A DNA stretch of 64,000 nt from Rhynochetos jubatus. Lineage: Eukaryota > Chordata > Aves > Eurypygiformes > Rhynochetidae. Positions 1 through 12,299 of the stretch are shown here, in pieces (positions within the stretch are counted from its first letter, which is position 1; each line of letters opens with the position of its first letter). Where the stretch lies: NCBI GenBank assembly GCA_027574665.1, contig CM050668.1, forward strand, positions 6,410,001 to 6,474,000, in the 5' to 3' direction. A program made the translations under genes and the position numbers. The notes below the pieces were generated by a model that was not told where the DNA came from, did no database searches, and was given only the letters and a program-made list of their open reading frames with translations.

Positions 1-1676
1 GTAACTTTCATTTCAAATGACTGCTGTGCTAATCAGGACTGCAGCGTGTGGGACAACTGGACATAGAGAACTTTGAACATTCCGTTCGGAAAGAAAAACC
101 TTAATTGCATGAGCTACAAGGGTTAATCTCAGTAGAGAAGTTTGTCCTCTGTGTGACCAGCAGCTAGAAGCAGAAAGCAGCAGTTTTATTCTCAGCCATT
201 ACTGCTGTTTATATCCCATAGCATGCAGTTAAGCACAAAAATAATAGACTATTTTATTCATTATGACTAATAAGTACTGTCCGGTAAAATAAAAAAGTCC
301 CTTCCACCTCCCTGAATTTATGGTGATGTCAGTCATTAATCCTGCCCTGGGATTATAACAACATACCAGTCTGCTATATTGTTTTCACAGTCTAAGAATG
401 AAAACAGTATCATTAACTGAGTTTAACAAATGTTCACAAATTGCAAGACTTGTTTGTTGTATGTTGAGCCAGAGAATATAAAAGGTGCTTAGATTCAATG
501 GTGTGTGTCATTAAATTCAGCTTTATTATATCCACTTGGATACTTTTTATTGTGTGTTTTATGTGTTCATAATACAGGAAGAATCTATGTAATAATGCTG
601 GCAAAAAATAGTGGTTTTCTGTATAGGTTTTGCGCTGTGCTGTGCACTGATTTCCCATCGGCTGGGACTGGCAGAGCAGGACTTCTCTGCTGGGTGCAGG
701 GAAGGGTAAAGGCACCCAGACCCCATTGCAGGGACCAGAGAGAGTTGAGGGAGAATGGCAGTGGGCTGGAAACCCTCCTCGAAAAGAACACCTGGCAAAT
801 TTCCAAAAGGACTCTGCTTCCTAGGTACTAACAGAAATATTCCAGTTTTGCAGTACAAGTCCGGGGCACTGGCTGAAAACCCCCCACTTTTAGAGATCCC
901 CACAAGAAGCCCCCATGGAGCCGTGCAAGGGGAGCTCCTGCGGCAGCAGGGACCGGGGCAGAGCTCCCAGAGCAGGAGCTGTGGTGCTGCCGGACGTTGG
1001 CATGGCTCCGAGCCACACACCATCCGATGTGATGTGATGTGTGATGCTCTGACTGCCACGGGCTGTGCCGATTCAGGCACGGAGCTTTTCCGTGCGGCAG
1101 AAACATGGTGATGGCGAGTGCTGCGTGGGGCAGCTGGAGCATTTCAGTGCTTGGGAACTCAGCCATTCTCACACCCTCACCGCGCTGTGCCCAGCTGTGT
1201 GCCACTGACCTGGCTATGGGTGTGCTTGCCCTCCTGCCATGGCTTTAATTGCTGCCCCAGGACCTGCTGGCAGCAGGCCGGGGACGGTGCAGCACGGTGT
1301 CAGCGTGGCCAAGCCTTGGGCAGGCTGCGGCACCAGGCACTGCGCTCTGGGCAGCATCTTACACTTGTGGAGGCTGCATCAATCTCGTGGCTTCCCTGTG
1401 CTCCCCCCGAGGCACTTTTCTGGGAGAAACAATTTCAGGTGAAGTGAACAAACAATAACTCTGTAATTACCATGAAATAAAAAGGTGCGAGCAGATCTTG
1501 AGAAGATAAAAGGTTTTACTCAGCATCAAACAGGAATACGTTTGTGCTGATTAGTCAAAGTTCACAGAAGTCACACTGGGTAAAAGTCAGTAGGAAAGAG
1601 ATTTGAGGTCATCCTAGGGTTTATGGGGGTGTGCACGGAGCTGTTGGCTCCTCACACGCAGTCCGGAATGACAGAA
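1..1676. other. Non-coding single-copy DNA
   Basis: No gene seen. The first 600 bases are AT-rich; about 650-1420 is GC-richer with only short overlapping reading frames on both strands that match nothing I know. A short GTGAT repeat lies near 1027-1045. The stretch ends at the LTR that begins at 1677. Confidence 0.6.
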
Positions 1677-2143
1677 TGTGATGGTTTTGGTTGGAATAGT
1701 TAATTTTCCTCCCAGTAGCTAGCGTGAGGCTATGTTTCGGATTTGGGAGGATACTGACAACATACTAATGCTCTTAGTTGTTGCCAAGGAATGTTTATAT
1801 CAAGCCAAGGACTTTTTCAGTTTCTGATACTGCCCCTGTGCTCCGACTGCTTCTCTACAAGAAGCTGGGAGGGGACACAGCCCAGAGAGCTGATCCTGGG
1901 GGTCCCCTGGGGGGAGTGGGCTGGGGGTCTGGCTCTCACTGCTCAGCGACTGGCTGGGCATCAGTCAGTGGGGGCTGAGCGCTTGCATCATTTGGAAGTT
2001 TTTTCCCACTGTTTTAATACAGAGGAGTAGTATTATTTGCATTACCTAGTCGTAGTAGTAGTAGTGTTAGTATTTTTAGTATCATTGTTTTGTTTCATAT
2101 GTTTTCAGCTATTAAACAGTTCTGTGGGTTAAACCACAACGTT
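1677..2143 (+). mobile_element. Degraded solo LTR of an avian endogenous retrovirus
   Basis: The left end begins TGTGATGGTTTTGG and is followed by a GTTAATTTTCCTCC block. Further on come 'aagctgggaggggacacagc' near 1860-1880, 'ggctgggcatcagtcagtgg' near 1952-1971, a short GTA-repeat stretch (2051-2064), an ATTAAA polyadenylation-like signal (2110-2115) and a terminal 'gggttaaaccac'. This order matches a TGTCATGG...ACGACA LTR family that I recognise from neoavian genomes. The copy is old. The TATA segment between the GGGACACAGC block and the GGCTGGGCATC block is replaced or lost. Most of the sequence normally between the poly(A) signal and the 3' terminus is missing, and the terminal ACGACA is mutated. 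No clear target-site duplication flanks it and no internal retroviral genes remain. Orientation (+) follows the order of poly(A) signal and 3' end. Family name not assigned. Confidence 0.8.
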
Positions 2144-2340
2144 CACCAAAGGCTGAGCAGGTTTTATCAGCTTTTTATGCTCTTTCTCAAGTTTGTTCTT
2201 GGATGGTTTTGGTTTTCGGTTTTCTTCCCCACTGGGAAGTCTGAACTAAAAAATCAATTTGTCTTTTTTTCCTCTTTTCCATGTGATTGCTGAAGACATT
2301 TCACTCAGTCATGAATTTTTCAGTTACTTGTAGGTGACTC

Positions 2341-2366
2341 GTGTCTGTGTGTCTGTGTGTCTGCAT
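2341..2366. repeat. Short GTGTCTGT tandem repeat
   Basis: About three tandem copies of an 8-base GTGTCTGT unit, decaying into CTGCATGCAG. A simple microsatellite; nothing suggests a function. Confidence 0.7.
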
Positions 2367-2908
2367 GCAGGCTATGTGTTCTGGAGGTCAGCTGTCGGAA
2401 AGCCACTTTGCCTCCCAGCACGCAGCCCCCCCGACGCGCAGGACATCTTCATGGTAATATGTACAGGCGGCTCAAGTTAATGGTAATACGAGTTACACGC
2501 ACACATGAAGGAAAGCGCATCTTGAGAACAAGACAGCCACAGCTGATCAGTTGCTGAATAACTGATGAACAACACAATCTTTGAGTAATTCAGTATTGAT
2601 GTTGTGGCTGTTTATGTGTTTTCCACTTACCTCAAGAAAGATCCCCTGGCATCTTGTAACATGTGATGTGACCCTACGTTTCCCTCACTCAAGGACCGCA
2701 GAGAGCACTCTAATTTATATAGGTTGCAGTCACCACAGGCAGCTTTAATTTCTGCTCTCTGCTCCTTCAAATCCTGTGCAACACAGAAAGAACCACTTTG
2801 ATGCAAAGTGAAAATGCAAATAGCATTCACAAGGAGAGAAGCCATCCTTGAAACTCCATGCCTTGTTATCTGGGCTGCCATCTCCATCATCTTCTTTCCC
2901 TCTGATAA

Positions 2909-2942
2909 TTTCTTATGAGCTATTTCTTATGAACTATTTCTT
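2909..2942. repeat. 14-bp tandem repeat, 2.4 copies
   Basis: The unit TTTCTTATGAGCTA (2909-2922) is followed by TTTCTTATGAACTA (2923-2936) and the start of a third copy. The two full copies differ at one base, so this is a recent slippage-type minisatellite or a local duplication. Confidence 0.85.
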
Positions 2943-5900
2943 CAAAAGTGACTTTGCTCACTAGGCAAGTTTTCCTCAAGTTCTCTGTCTAACACGGTTC
3001 CTGTGAGTAACCTGTCACGTAACTGCAGCAGCTCCCTTGGTGGGTTCCATTCGGACTGCACTGCCTGGCCAGCCGACCTGCTGAACCCTCCTTTCCAGAA
3101 CCAACTGACCATCCCTTGCCGTGCTGCACATCCCAACTGCAGTGAGGCAGCTGCACAGATTTCTCATTTTACCCCCCCTTTGAATAGAAACACTCATCAC
3201 GCATGTACCCCTCCCACGGCAGCCTGTGCACAGATCCCCAGCCCGCGGGACACTGCCCCAGTCTTTTAGCAGCCCCAGCCCCAGCAATGCCTGCTCAGCA
3301 CTGCATGTGGAGATAACGCTTGGCCCCCCAGCTGCATCTGGGTTAGAAAGGAAACAGCCCCCTCCACCACAGCGGTGTTTTTAAGGCTGGAAGGAGGCCT
3401 GGCTGGGGCTCTACTTTCAGAAATAATGACATTTTCATGCCTCAAGTTCTTGGGTGAGGCCAGGACCAGAAATGTCAAGGTCTAGTGAAAGAGGCTGTTC
3501 TACAGCAAAATGAAGAATAGAAGGGACGGCCAGAAATCACATGCAACCTGAGGACCCAAAGCTTGTTCCAAGTGCAGCATTGCTGCTAACCCACTGCTAC
3601 CATTGCCCGCACCCCTGCAGCGCAGTGCCCATTGCACTGAAGGGGGGTGGGGGTGAAGTGTCAAAAGCAGGGAAGAGTAGAAATCAGTATGACACCTTCA
3701 AAGGGTCAGTCTGTCCTCCACATTAGCCAAGTACCAAAAATTTTAAACCCATTTAAATGTATTAAGCAGTCAGCCAAAGTAGAACTGTTCAAAGTAGGAA
3801 CAATGTGGTGAAAAGTATAAAACTCCCGGTGCCAATGCCAACAGCCGGGAGCCGTGGGGTGTTTCTGCCCCCAGATCCCACCCCTGCTCCCCCCTGGCTG
3901 CCAGCAAACCAGGGGCAGCCTGGAGAGTCTTGAACATTGAAAAGGAATAATTGAAAACTCACAGATGCTTTTCCAACACCTTGCCTTTGCTTCTGGGGTA
4001 GGTGATGCGTTTGTGATATTGCATCATTTTTAATGATTTGTTTGGTTTTCTGGACCTCCTGAGCTAGTCAGGGATCTGGTGCTGGGAGAGGGTGAAGCTT
4101 TCCAGCCTCTTACGGGTTTCTTCGTGCCTGTAGCAGTAGCGATGGTTCCTGTAAACAGAGCACTGTGCTTTGTGTCTGTTTTCCCTGGCAGGATGGATTC
4201 TCCAGTGTTATTTTGCTTCTGGTTAGACTAGAGATCCCAGTTGAGGCTTTGCAGACTGGAGCGCTACATTCCTGCTGTGTTACTGATTTCTGGAGAAAAC
4301 TCCTCAAAATAATATAAAATACTTTTGTCCTCCCCTTTTTTCTCAGTCGATGTCTTCAGTCTATGCTTACTGTTAGAGTTGTGTTCTCAAACCTAAAGTG
4401 ATACAAGTCCAACCTTTTCTGGCTATTTCATAGTTTCAGAGTTCAAGTTCATTAGCATCTTGTGCTAATGGAGGCTAATTACCATGTTCCCTTCTCCAAA
4501 GGGCTTCCATCCCAGGTCATGCTCCCAGTTTTTGTTAGAATGAGCATTTTGGAAACAAAAGCACAGCAATGCTGGTTTCTTCCTGAATTGTTGGCACTTG
4601 TGCGGTTTCAAAGAGAACAACTGTTGGCAAGGGCCAATGCTCAGTGTTCTCCTACCAGGAGTTTGCAGCCTATTTATAAACTTACTCACGGGGATGTGGG
4701 GGTTGAATTTCTTAGAGGAACTGAATTCCTGGCTGGTTTCTTAGTGGTGGCCACACACAGTCCACAAAATCTGTTGTTTTCTCCCACACCAGCTCTGTGA
4801 GTTCAGTGTTGCCGCAGGGTTTGTCTGGTGTGTTCAGGTTCTGGCCACCAAGGAATTCACTGAAGGGTTTGTTATTGCTCTCTGGGTGGACTTTGGAGTT
4901 TGTTGGCTGGTATCCAGGGAGGCCAGTGTGTTTTAGCCTCCCGTTGACATCAGGTCAGTGGTTTAGAGCTAAGTCAAGAGACTGAAGTGGTCAAGAACTG
5001 TCTTAGCCCTGGATCCTGCACATTGTGCTGGCTTAGGGAGGGGGCTGCTGAGCAGTGTCGGTGCTTTAGGCTGTGTCTGGATAGGCCTCAGCCATTAATA
5101 CTAAGTTAAAAAATAAGCTTTAAATTGGTCTTGGCTTTTCTTCAGCTAGTAAACAAGCCCCTTAGAGGGAGAGAGAGAATATATGCCCCATTCATTAGCT
5201 TTGAAAAGAGACCTTTTCACACATTTTGCATTTGCTGCTATTCTATTTCTAGCTGTCTTACTGCAAATAACTTTCTGCAAGACTGCTTTGCCTTGGCAAA
5301 ACTGTATCGATTTACGTGGAAAAGTCTCCATAGTAGGGAAGGCTGTAGAAACTAATCTTTTCATTGAACTGATTGTTGTTGCCTTTTTTTCCCTGCTTCT
5401 AAGGCTAAATGTTTGTTTCCTTTAATTCTGTGAATTTGCACTCAAACCCACCAATTCTATATGCACCCTCAAAAGTTCCGAAAGACTATTTTATAGTAAT
5501 TTGTAGCAAGGTATATAGTATACTTTACATATAATAATGAGCTCTTCACTTGAATAAACAAATGCCATAAGCTGTACCAGCGGAGGTCAGTGTTACCCGG
5601 GTAAGCAAGGCTGGCTGGCCCAAGCTCTGTGGGCCCAAACCCAAGCCCCCTCCCTAGTGCACATGGCTGCTCATGCGCAGTCCGCAAGCCCGTGCAACTG
5701 GGGAGGGAGGGAACAGGCAATATTGTCCTTTATGCCAGGAGAGATCTGAAAATCCAAATGTTGTCTCAGGGAGAACATCCCTGATAGCAGCCTGCAGTGT
5801 TTTACAGACATTTAAGTGTTCTTCCCTTTGAACTGAGCTGCAATTTGTCTTTGTAGATGTCTCTAATACATTAATACAAATGGTGTAGTAGTAGAAATGC

Positions 5901-6139
5901 ATTATAATACTGCGCAATGTTACTCTTAGTAATTCTCCTCTTTCAGCAAGTGAACACTTCCTTGCTCGTTTGTATTCATTGTTTTGATGCTTAACTTGAA
6001 AAATGTATATTATACAGCAGGCTGAAACCCATGACGAATAAAAGAAAAGAACCCAAGGGGATAATAAGCATCTCAGCACTGCTGTGATGTCTCATGCTGC
6101 TAACATCAAAGCAGCCAAAGACACTACTGCTCTGCCAGA

Positions 6140-6215
6140 GAGGACAGGGCGCGTACCACGGAGCTTCGCTTTGCCAAGTGGATCGGAGCCCGCGTTGCCG
6201 GGGAGGCTCTCGCGG
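6140..6215. other. Small CpG cluster
   Basis: Roughly ten CpG dinucleotides fall within about 75 bases, including GCGCG, CCGCG and CTCGCGG, in surroundings where CpG is rare. It is too short for a conventional CpG island and shows no TATA box or obvious first exon. It could be an unmethylated regulatory patch or chance. Confidence 0.35.
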
Positions 6216-8499
6216 GGCTGGTCCTTCCCTTCCTGCTGTCACCATCGGGTCATGGCGCTGAGCTCGCTTCTGTGTGGATGCAGCCCTGGGATCGTGCTGG
6301 TTTCTGTGACACGGAGATCAGGGGGTGGTGTTTGTGTGTATATACGTATACCTTCATAAACAGCACCCATCTTGGAGTCTCGGTGTGGCATGCATGTTCT
6401 GTGGGGGAGCTGAAATTGTGAACTACTTCTGGGAAAACTGGACCCGTCAAGTGGCAATGAAATCCTCAACAGTTTTGTTTACAAAAAGCAAGGGTTTGTG
6501 TGAAAACAAGGAATGTTCCTCCGTCCTGAAGTGGTGAGAGCTGTAGAGATGTGTACCTGCTGGACATGTAATCCATCGTCTAGTTAAAAGTGGAAATGGA
6601 GTTGGTTTTGAGCAGAAAATGCAGAGGTTTCCCCACTGTATTTTGAGTATATTATATCTTGTTACAGTAGTTTAGCAGGTAACCGTACCACCGGTGAAAC
6701 CCGGTTTCCTACAGAATTGTCTTAAGGCTGAGCTGACGCGTCTTTGATGTTTAAATAGGTGAAGCCTGTTCCTCGGGGATATTAATAAAGGATTTCTGAG
6801 CTTTCCAGCCACTTACTGCATTTAACTTGCAGGAACTTCACGTATTTGCCATCCCAAACCCTTGGCTGAATTCTGCCCAGGAGAAGTAAACTGTCACAGA
6901 TACCCGCAGGAGATACATGTGTACACAGAGAGATCTCATGAGCTTTGTTTCTGTACCAAATTAGACTAAAAATAAACACTGAAGTGGGTCAGGCTGCAGC
7001 AGAAAATACAGTCTTCGGCAGGTTCCTCTGCGTAATTTAATTTGTTTGGGTATTTGTGCTAGCTGCTCTTTCATCTTTTGCACTTCTGGAGTAAACATCT
7101 TCCTCTCTGAAAAGTCTCCCGTGAAAGCTGCCTGCCAGCCAAGCTGAGGACGATCTGGGCTTGATCCCTTATGCTTTCCTCCATCCCTCTCGCTTTCTTT
7201 TTGCTCTTCCCATGTACCACTGCTTCTTACACTCTCTCTCACAGGTTGCTTAGATGCTGCTGTGTGTGCCCTTGAAACACAAGGAAACTTTCAGGTTTCT
7301 CTTGTGAGTTCTGAAGGCAAAGGATGAAGTGGGAATTTTGCATCACCACTGAATTTACAAAGGACCATCGAAACAACTGGGGAAGGGTGAGAAGGTGCTT
7401 GAAGGCAACACAGCAAGAGAGAGCAAGGTGGTGCTGGGGGAAATGGGGTTGGGCAGGGGACTTCAACCATACTCACTAAAAATAGTGTAAAGCTAATAAA
7501 CACTCTCCTGAACTTCCTTAATCTCCTGTCCTTTCAGGTAATCTTTCATCTCTCCAGAACATTGCTTCCCCCATGCTCGGAAGCATCTCTCCGAGAGCAC
7601 AGCATGGCGGGCCAGGCATGTGATCCCAGCTGAGGGGACGTTCTCCTCTCCTGCTGCATGTCAGCAGCACCTTTAAGTAGGGCTTGATGTGCAGGGTTGG
7701 TTGTCCAAGAGGGGTTTCTAGGAGAAAATCAGTTTAGGGTATTTAAATTGAGAGCAGTAACAACTGGAACCAAGGCTCTGGTAGGTGCTGGGCTCAGCTT
7801 CTCTGTTGCTGCGGTGGGTTGTGCAGCTGCGCTGAGCTGCTGCGTGCTGCAATCCTAGCTAGACGTGGCTTTGCAGAAGAGGTCTTCAGGCAGAAGCCAG
7901 GTGAGCCCGTGAAACAGCAGTGTCGTTGAGAGCACCTTGTGTTGAGTTCCTGGTTCAACTGACCCTCCCCTGACAGGCCAGGGCAGGAGAGCAACCTGCA
8001 CTTTACCGGGGGAAATGCCGATGCTAAGTAGGTTGGTTTTACCATGGGAACCAGTGGCTAAACAGAAAAGCCAGAAAATCAAAGCAGAATGAAGGCCCTT
8101 TTCTTTTTAATGTCTTTTTATAGCAGATGCACTAATTGGGTGCAGTGGAGCTGAGCAGAGCCCTGATGGGTTCTGCACCTCCTGCAGTCTCACCCCGAGA
8201 CCTGCTGTCTCCTGAGCAGTCGTGCTCCGGCGAAGCAGATCTGCTTGGGCTCATCCCAGCAGGACCTAGTTATGTCCCACGTCATGTCTCACACCGCTCT
8301 CCTGCACATTCAGTCTCGCTGTGGTCAGCGGGAGTTAATTGTCTGCTCTGAGGTGATTTAGGCTTCAGAGCTTGTGATGAGCAGTTCCCTTTGAAGTCTC
8401 TGATGGGAAAGGGAAGGGTTTGGTTACTCCATTTGTAGTTGTCTTTAGTAACCTCATCCAAATTCTGCCTTGCGAACAAGACTCTGGAATCCTGTAAAT

Positions 8500-8720
8500 A
8501 GTTTTGAGATATTACCATCGTGGATTTTTACCATGTAGGTGTACCTGTAAAATCCATTAATATTCAAATAACTTTGCTAAATAAGCAACTATGCCAGAGT
8601 AGTTATTTATTACTATTTATGATGACAGACTTATCTTACTGATTTCTCCAACACATTTCTCCAGAGGAAATTAGATACAGTACTTAGTTTAAGCTGTGCC
8701 AGGGAGAAAAAGTTTCTATA
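8500..8720. other. AT-rich block with an 8-bp inverted repeat
   Basis: An AT-rich stretch. AAATAACT (8566-8573) is repeated inverted as AGTTATTT (8601-8608) with a 27-base spacer. Several TTAT/ATAA motifs surround it. A regulatory role is possible but unproven. Confidence 0.3.
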
Positions 8721-10080
8721 AATACTTAACAAGTCATCTGGGGAGATGACAACTATAGGTATGTCCTTCACAACGTCGTATTGGTCATTCAGTCTGGTTT
8801 AAAATTCAGTTGTTTGTTTTTTCCAGGAGAAAGGTAACATGGTGGTTTTAAACTGAGGAACAAAGTATATGCAGAAAAATCAGTCTTGAACTCTGAAACC
8901 TTGAATCTAAGAATCTAAGGGCTTTTTTCTTTTCTTTGTTTTTTTTTTTTTAACCCCTGATAGAATCACTGGGGAATAAATTGCCAGGCAGCTTTTAGGT
9001 CTTTCTCTTTGTGTACACGGCACCAGAGGGCAAAGTGATTGTGCCAGCCCAAGCGTGCGTGGCACCGGTTCGGTGGTGAAAGCGACCACGCACCCGCCAC
9101 GACGGCACTTGGCTGCATCCCTTGCACTGCTGGGGCGGGGGGCTCACAGCACCGTCCCCTCCCCTGGGGCAGCAGCAGCTCAGGAGGAGCGCAGCACGGC
9201 ATTCCGCTTGGGACTTCAGCACCTTCCTGGGAGGAACTTAACCACAGATGACCCAGGGAAATTTCAGCTCAATTACATGGAAGTTCTGCTTGAGAAACAA
9301 GATGAGGTGCTGTATGAAACACATTAAAACAAGCAAATGATTTGTCTAAATCTCCGATTTCGCCAGTTAAAAAATGTACCATAGTTTCCAGCAGGCCTGA
9401 GAAAATGAAACAGCTGGCAAAATAATGAAAAACATTTCTGTAAGCTTCCGCCTAAATTGCAGGAGGAATGTAGAGAAATTGCATCTTGATTTACTTGAAA
9501 TAACACAAGAAGAGCTGTAATGGATGAGTTAGATTGGGGAAAAACCTTTGCATTCCTACATAAGCACATGGAACTGCTTATTTCCAGTGCTAGCCCTTGT
9601 TTAAGTTGACCGCTCAGTTCTATTGCTGACACTATTTCAGGCACAAAAGTGACCCAGGGTCAGACAGTTAATTTATTTGCACATAACTAATGATTCAGCA
9701 GTAGATGCAGGTTCCAGCAGGTACCTGGATGGCTGGTGGGGGCTGCAGCCGTGCGTGCTGATGGTCCCAACGAGCTGAAGTGCCCTTTTGCAGGTATTTG
9801 CACTTGCAAAACTAATCCGTGCTGCTGACGGGCATGGCTGATGGAGCAGCCAGGAGCCATCCCCAGAGGCAAGGGAGGCAGGAAGCCGTGCCACTGGTCA
9901 GCTCGTCTGCTGCGACAGAGCAAAGCCAGGGCAGGTGGGCAAGGCCACTCAACGCAGATGATTTTGACTTATTTGTTTGTGTGTCTTTCCTATCCATTGG
10001 TAAAGACTCGAATGCAAATGCTGTTTTGCTGCTGTCTCTGAGTTAATGGGATTTTTTGTGACAGTTAACTTGTTACAGAA
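8721..10080. other. Non-coding DNA with a T-rich tract
   Basis: No gene seen. A T-rich tract lies at 8924-8952, ending in an uninterrupted run of about twelve Ts. A GC-richer part spans 9000-9230. An octamer-type ATGCAAAT motif sits at 10012-10019. Confidence 0.5.
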
Positions 10081-10620
10081 CCTCAGCTGTCAAGAAATAC
10101 ACCTACCAGCCCATCTCTGCATTAATAACTCTATTACTAGCTCTAGCTAGTTTCTAAATAAACTCTAAAATTATGGCTAAACAAATAAATTGCATCTAGC
10201 TGCAGAAGTCAAATGAGCTAATCCCTCCATGTGCTTGGAAAAATGTTTTCCCTATAGCTCTTCTGACATGTCAGGTTATTTTTAGCCATAATTAAAACCC
10301 TAACATACAGTGTCATAGAATCCATTCTATTAACTGATGTGCCAGCACTTTTTTTATTAAAGAGACTATAAAAAGTTTTTAATTTTTAGTATTTGGAGCC
10401 TTCAAGGAGAAAGCACCCCTAACATTGATGCCTGATGACAGTTAGTCAATGAATTAAGAAAAGAAACCCAGTGGTGGTTCTGTCTGTCTCCCAGCTCTTG
10501 CTAGCACTAAATTACAGAATTAATAGGCTTTTAGAAGAGACTGACACATAGTTACTGTGGAAAAGACAATTAAATGTGGAAAGCCACTTTTATCACCGCA
10601 TTTAATTTTAACTGGAGGCT
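10081..10620. promoter_or_regulatory. Candidate conserved non-coding element, AT-rich
   Basis: A roughly 540-base AT-rich block without CpG decay products, transposon marks or long reading frames, dense in TAAT/ATTA homeodomain-type cores and TAAACAAATA forkhead-like words. It holds an exact 13-bp inverted repeat: AATTATGGCTAAA at 10169-10181 and TTTAGCCATAATT at 10281-10293. This texture is typical of vertebrate conserved enhancers, but conservation cannot be seen from one sequence, so the call is tentative. Confidence 0.35.
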
Positions 10621-12029
10621 TTGAGACTCAATAAATCTTTTTCTTATTTCATTCTCACATTTTCCACAGGTATTCAGGTCTTTAAGGAAAGTACCTGGTA
10701 CCAACGACTTAATTTTCCTTCCCCGTATTCTTTGCTTTTCTCAAGTCTTTTTTCCCTCTCCTCTCCTCAACAAAAAGGGAAGATGCTTTCTGATCACCAG
10801 TGTTTTGTTTTCTTTGGGATTGCTGGTACTAAAAAGTGGCTCAGGTGTTCTGAAAATACAGTGGGTATTTGTAGATTTCTTGGGCAAATACTGTCATGCT
10901 CATCCTCTCCTGCAGCGTGTGCTCTGGGCCATTGGAGCCTTTGGCAGAAATTATCTCAGCTTTCTCAGCTTTCTCATCGATTTCTCTCCTCTCCTTTTCA
11001 CAACAGCAGCATGAAAATGCAGAATTTTTTGGCAACTTTGGAAACAGATTCAGAAAGTCTTTTCTTATGGCATTAGGATGATGAGTGGGTGACCTTTTTT
11101 GGTCAAAATATTTCAGTTCTTTATTGAAATGCTTTGGCTTGCTGTTCTCAGATGAAGGATTTCTTAAAAATCTTATCTGAAATGAGTCATCATTGCAGGA
11201 AACCATTTAGTTGTGTTTTACTTAAACCCTCCCCATCCCCTTCCCAACATAAAAATACAATTCAGTCTGAACCAAAATATTTCACTTACCCCAGTGTCAA
11301 CAATCCTGGGTTTGTATTGAGGTTTTTGGTGGGTTTCGTTATTTTATTTCACTGACACGTTGCTGCTTTGTAAGCAGTGAGTTCTGGTATTATCCAAAGA
11401 TAGAGGGTAAGAGGATACTCTGGAAAAGCGACTCTGTGGCCTTCCCTTGGAGCTGCCCACATCCCCGCTGAACACTCAGCCAGCTGTGGTGAAGCTGTGC
11501 TGCCTTTCCACCTGAGCCTGTTCTTGCTTTTGGTGTTTCCTTACTTAAAACCCTGCTTATCCCAATTTCTTCACACCAGCATCTGGTTTCCTCACCCACA
11601 GGTCTGTCAGTCATTGTTCTCTGCCTAAACGGCAGCAAGAAGTACATGATATAACCTACTTTTTTGATTAAAAAGAAAGCATGAAAACAAATTTTTATGA
11701 TTCCTGAGCCTTACCTGAAATGACAGCAAATTAATTCATGTTTAGCTCAAAACCAAACAGATCTAGCCCAAGATTGCAGGAATCATACTTGGATTATTGA
11801 ATTAATTTTCTCTAAGTGGTGCTCTGCTTGACTTGCATGACAAAATGCCTCATTTACTAAATAACTTCAGAAAGAAATAGTAATTTTCAGGAACTTGGGG
11901 TTGTACAACACCAACTGATTACTCTTGATTTTAAGAGACAGTGAACCTATATACAGTACCATGAAATGTCTAAAATGTGGGTATCTCTGTCTGCTCCTGT
12001 AAGCAACCATTGGCAGAGAAGTTACAAGG
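10621..12029. other. Non-coding single-copy DNA
   Basis: No gene seen. A 151-codon open frame (10621-11076, plus) lies in pyrimidine-rich sequence with short TCTCAGCTT repeats near 10953-10975 and looks like a chance frame. The stretch ends where the CR1 piece begins. Confidence 0.5.
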
Positions 12030-12299
12030 CTGGACAGCGACAGGACGAGGGGCAGTGGCCATAAACTGGAAAACAGAAGGTTCAACCTGAACAGGAGGAA
12101 ACCCTTCTGCCCTGTGAGGGTGACAGAGCCCTGGGACAGGCTGCCCAGAGAGGGGGAGTCTCCTTCCCTGGAGACTTTCCAAAGGACCTGGACTTGTTCC
12201 TGTGTGATCTGCTCTAGGGGATCCTGCTCTGGCAGGGGGGTTGGACTAGATGATCTCCAGAGGTCCCTTCCAACCCCCACCACTCTGAATCTGTGACAG
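12030..12299 (+). mobile_element. CR1 LINE, 5'-truncated 3' end
   Basis: A sense-strand fragment of the end of the CR1 reverse-transcriptase ORF plus the short 3' tail. Translated from about 12040 it reads without a stop through motifs typical of the CR1 C-terminus: an RTRG start, a hydrophobic block with FNLNRR, then EPWDRLPREGESPSLETF. The tail contains 'tggactagatgatctccag' and 'ggtcccttccaaccccc' and ends near a CTGTGA remnant of the terminal 8-mer. CR1 copies are normally cut short at the 5' end and lack target-site duplications, which fits here. The open frame and good match to common avian CR1 suggest a fairly recent insertion. It is not autonomous: endonuclease and most of the reverse transcriptase are absent. 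Confidence 0.93.

Larger units (their letters stand above)
2144..8499. other. Non-coding single-copy DNA
   Basis: No gene, RNA or recognisable transposon seen. It alternates between AT-rich stretches and GC-richer patches. Reading frames stay below about 145 codons, have no known domains and are open on both strands at once, as expected of chance frames. It holds two tiny tandem repeats (2341-2366 and 2909-2942) and a small CpG cluster (6140-6215), listed separately. Confidence 0.55.
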
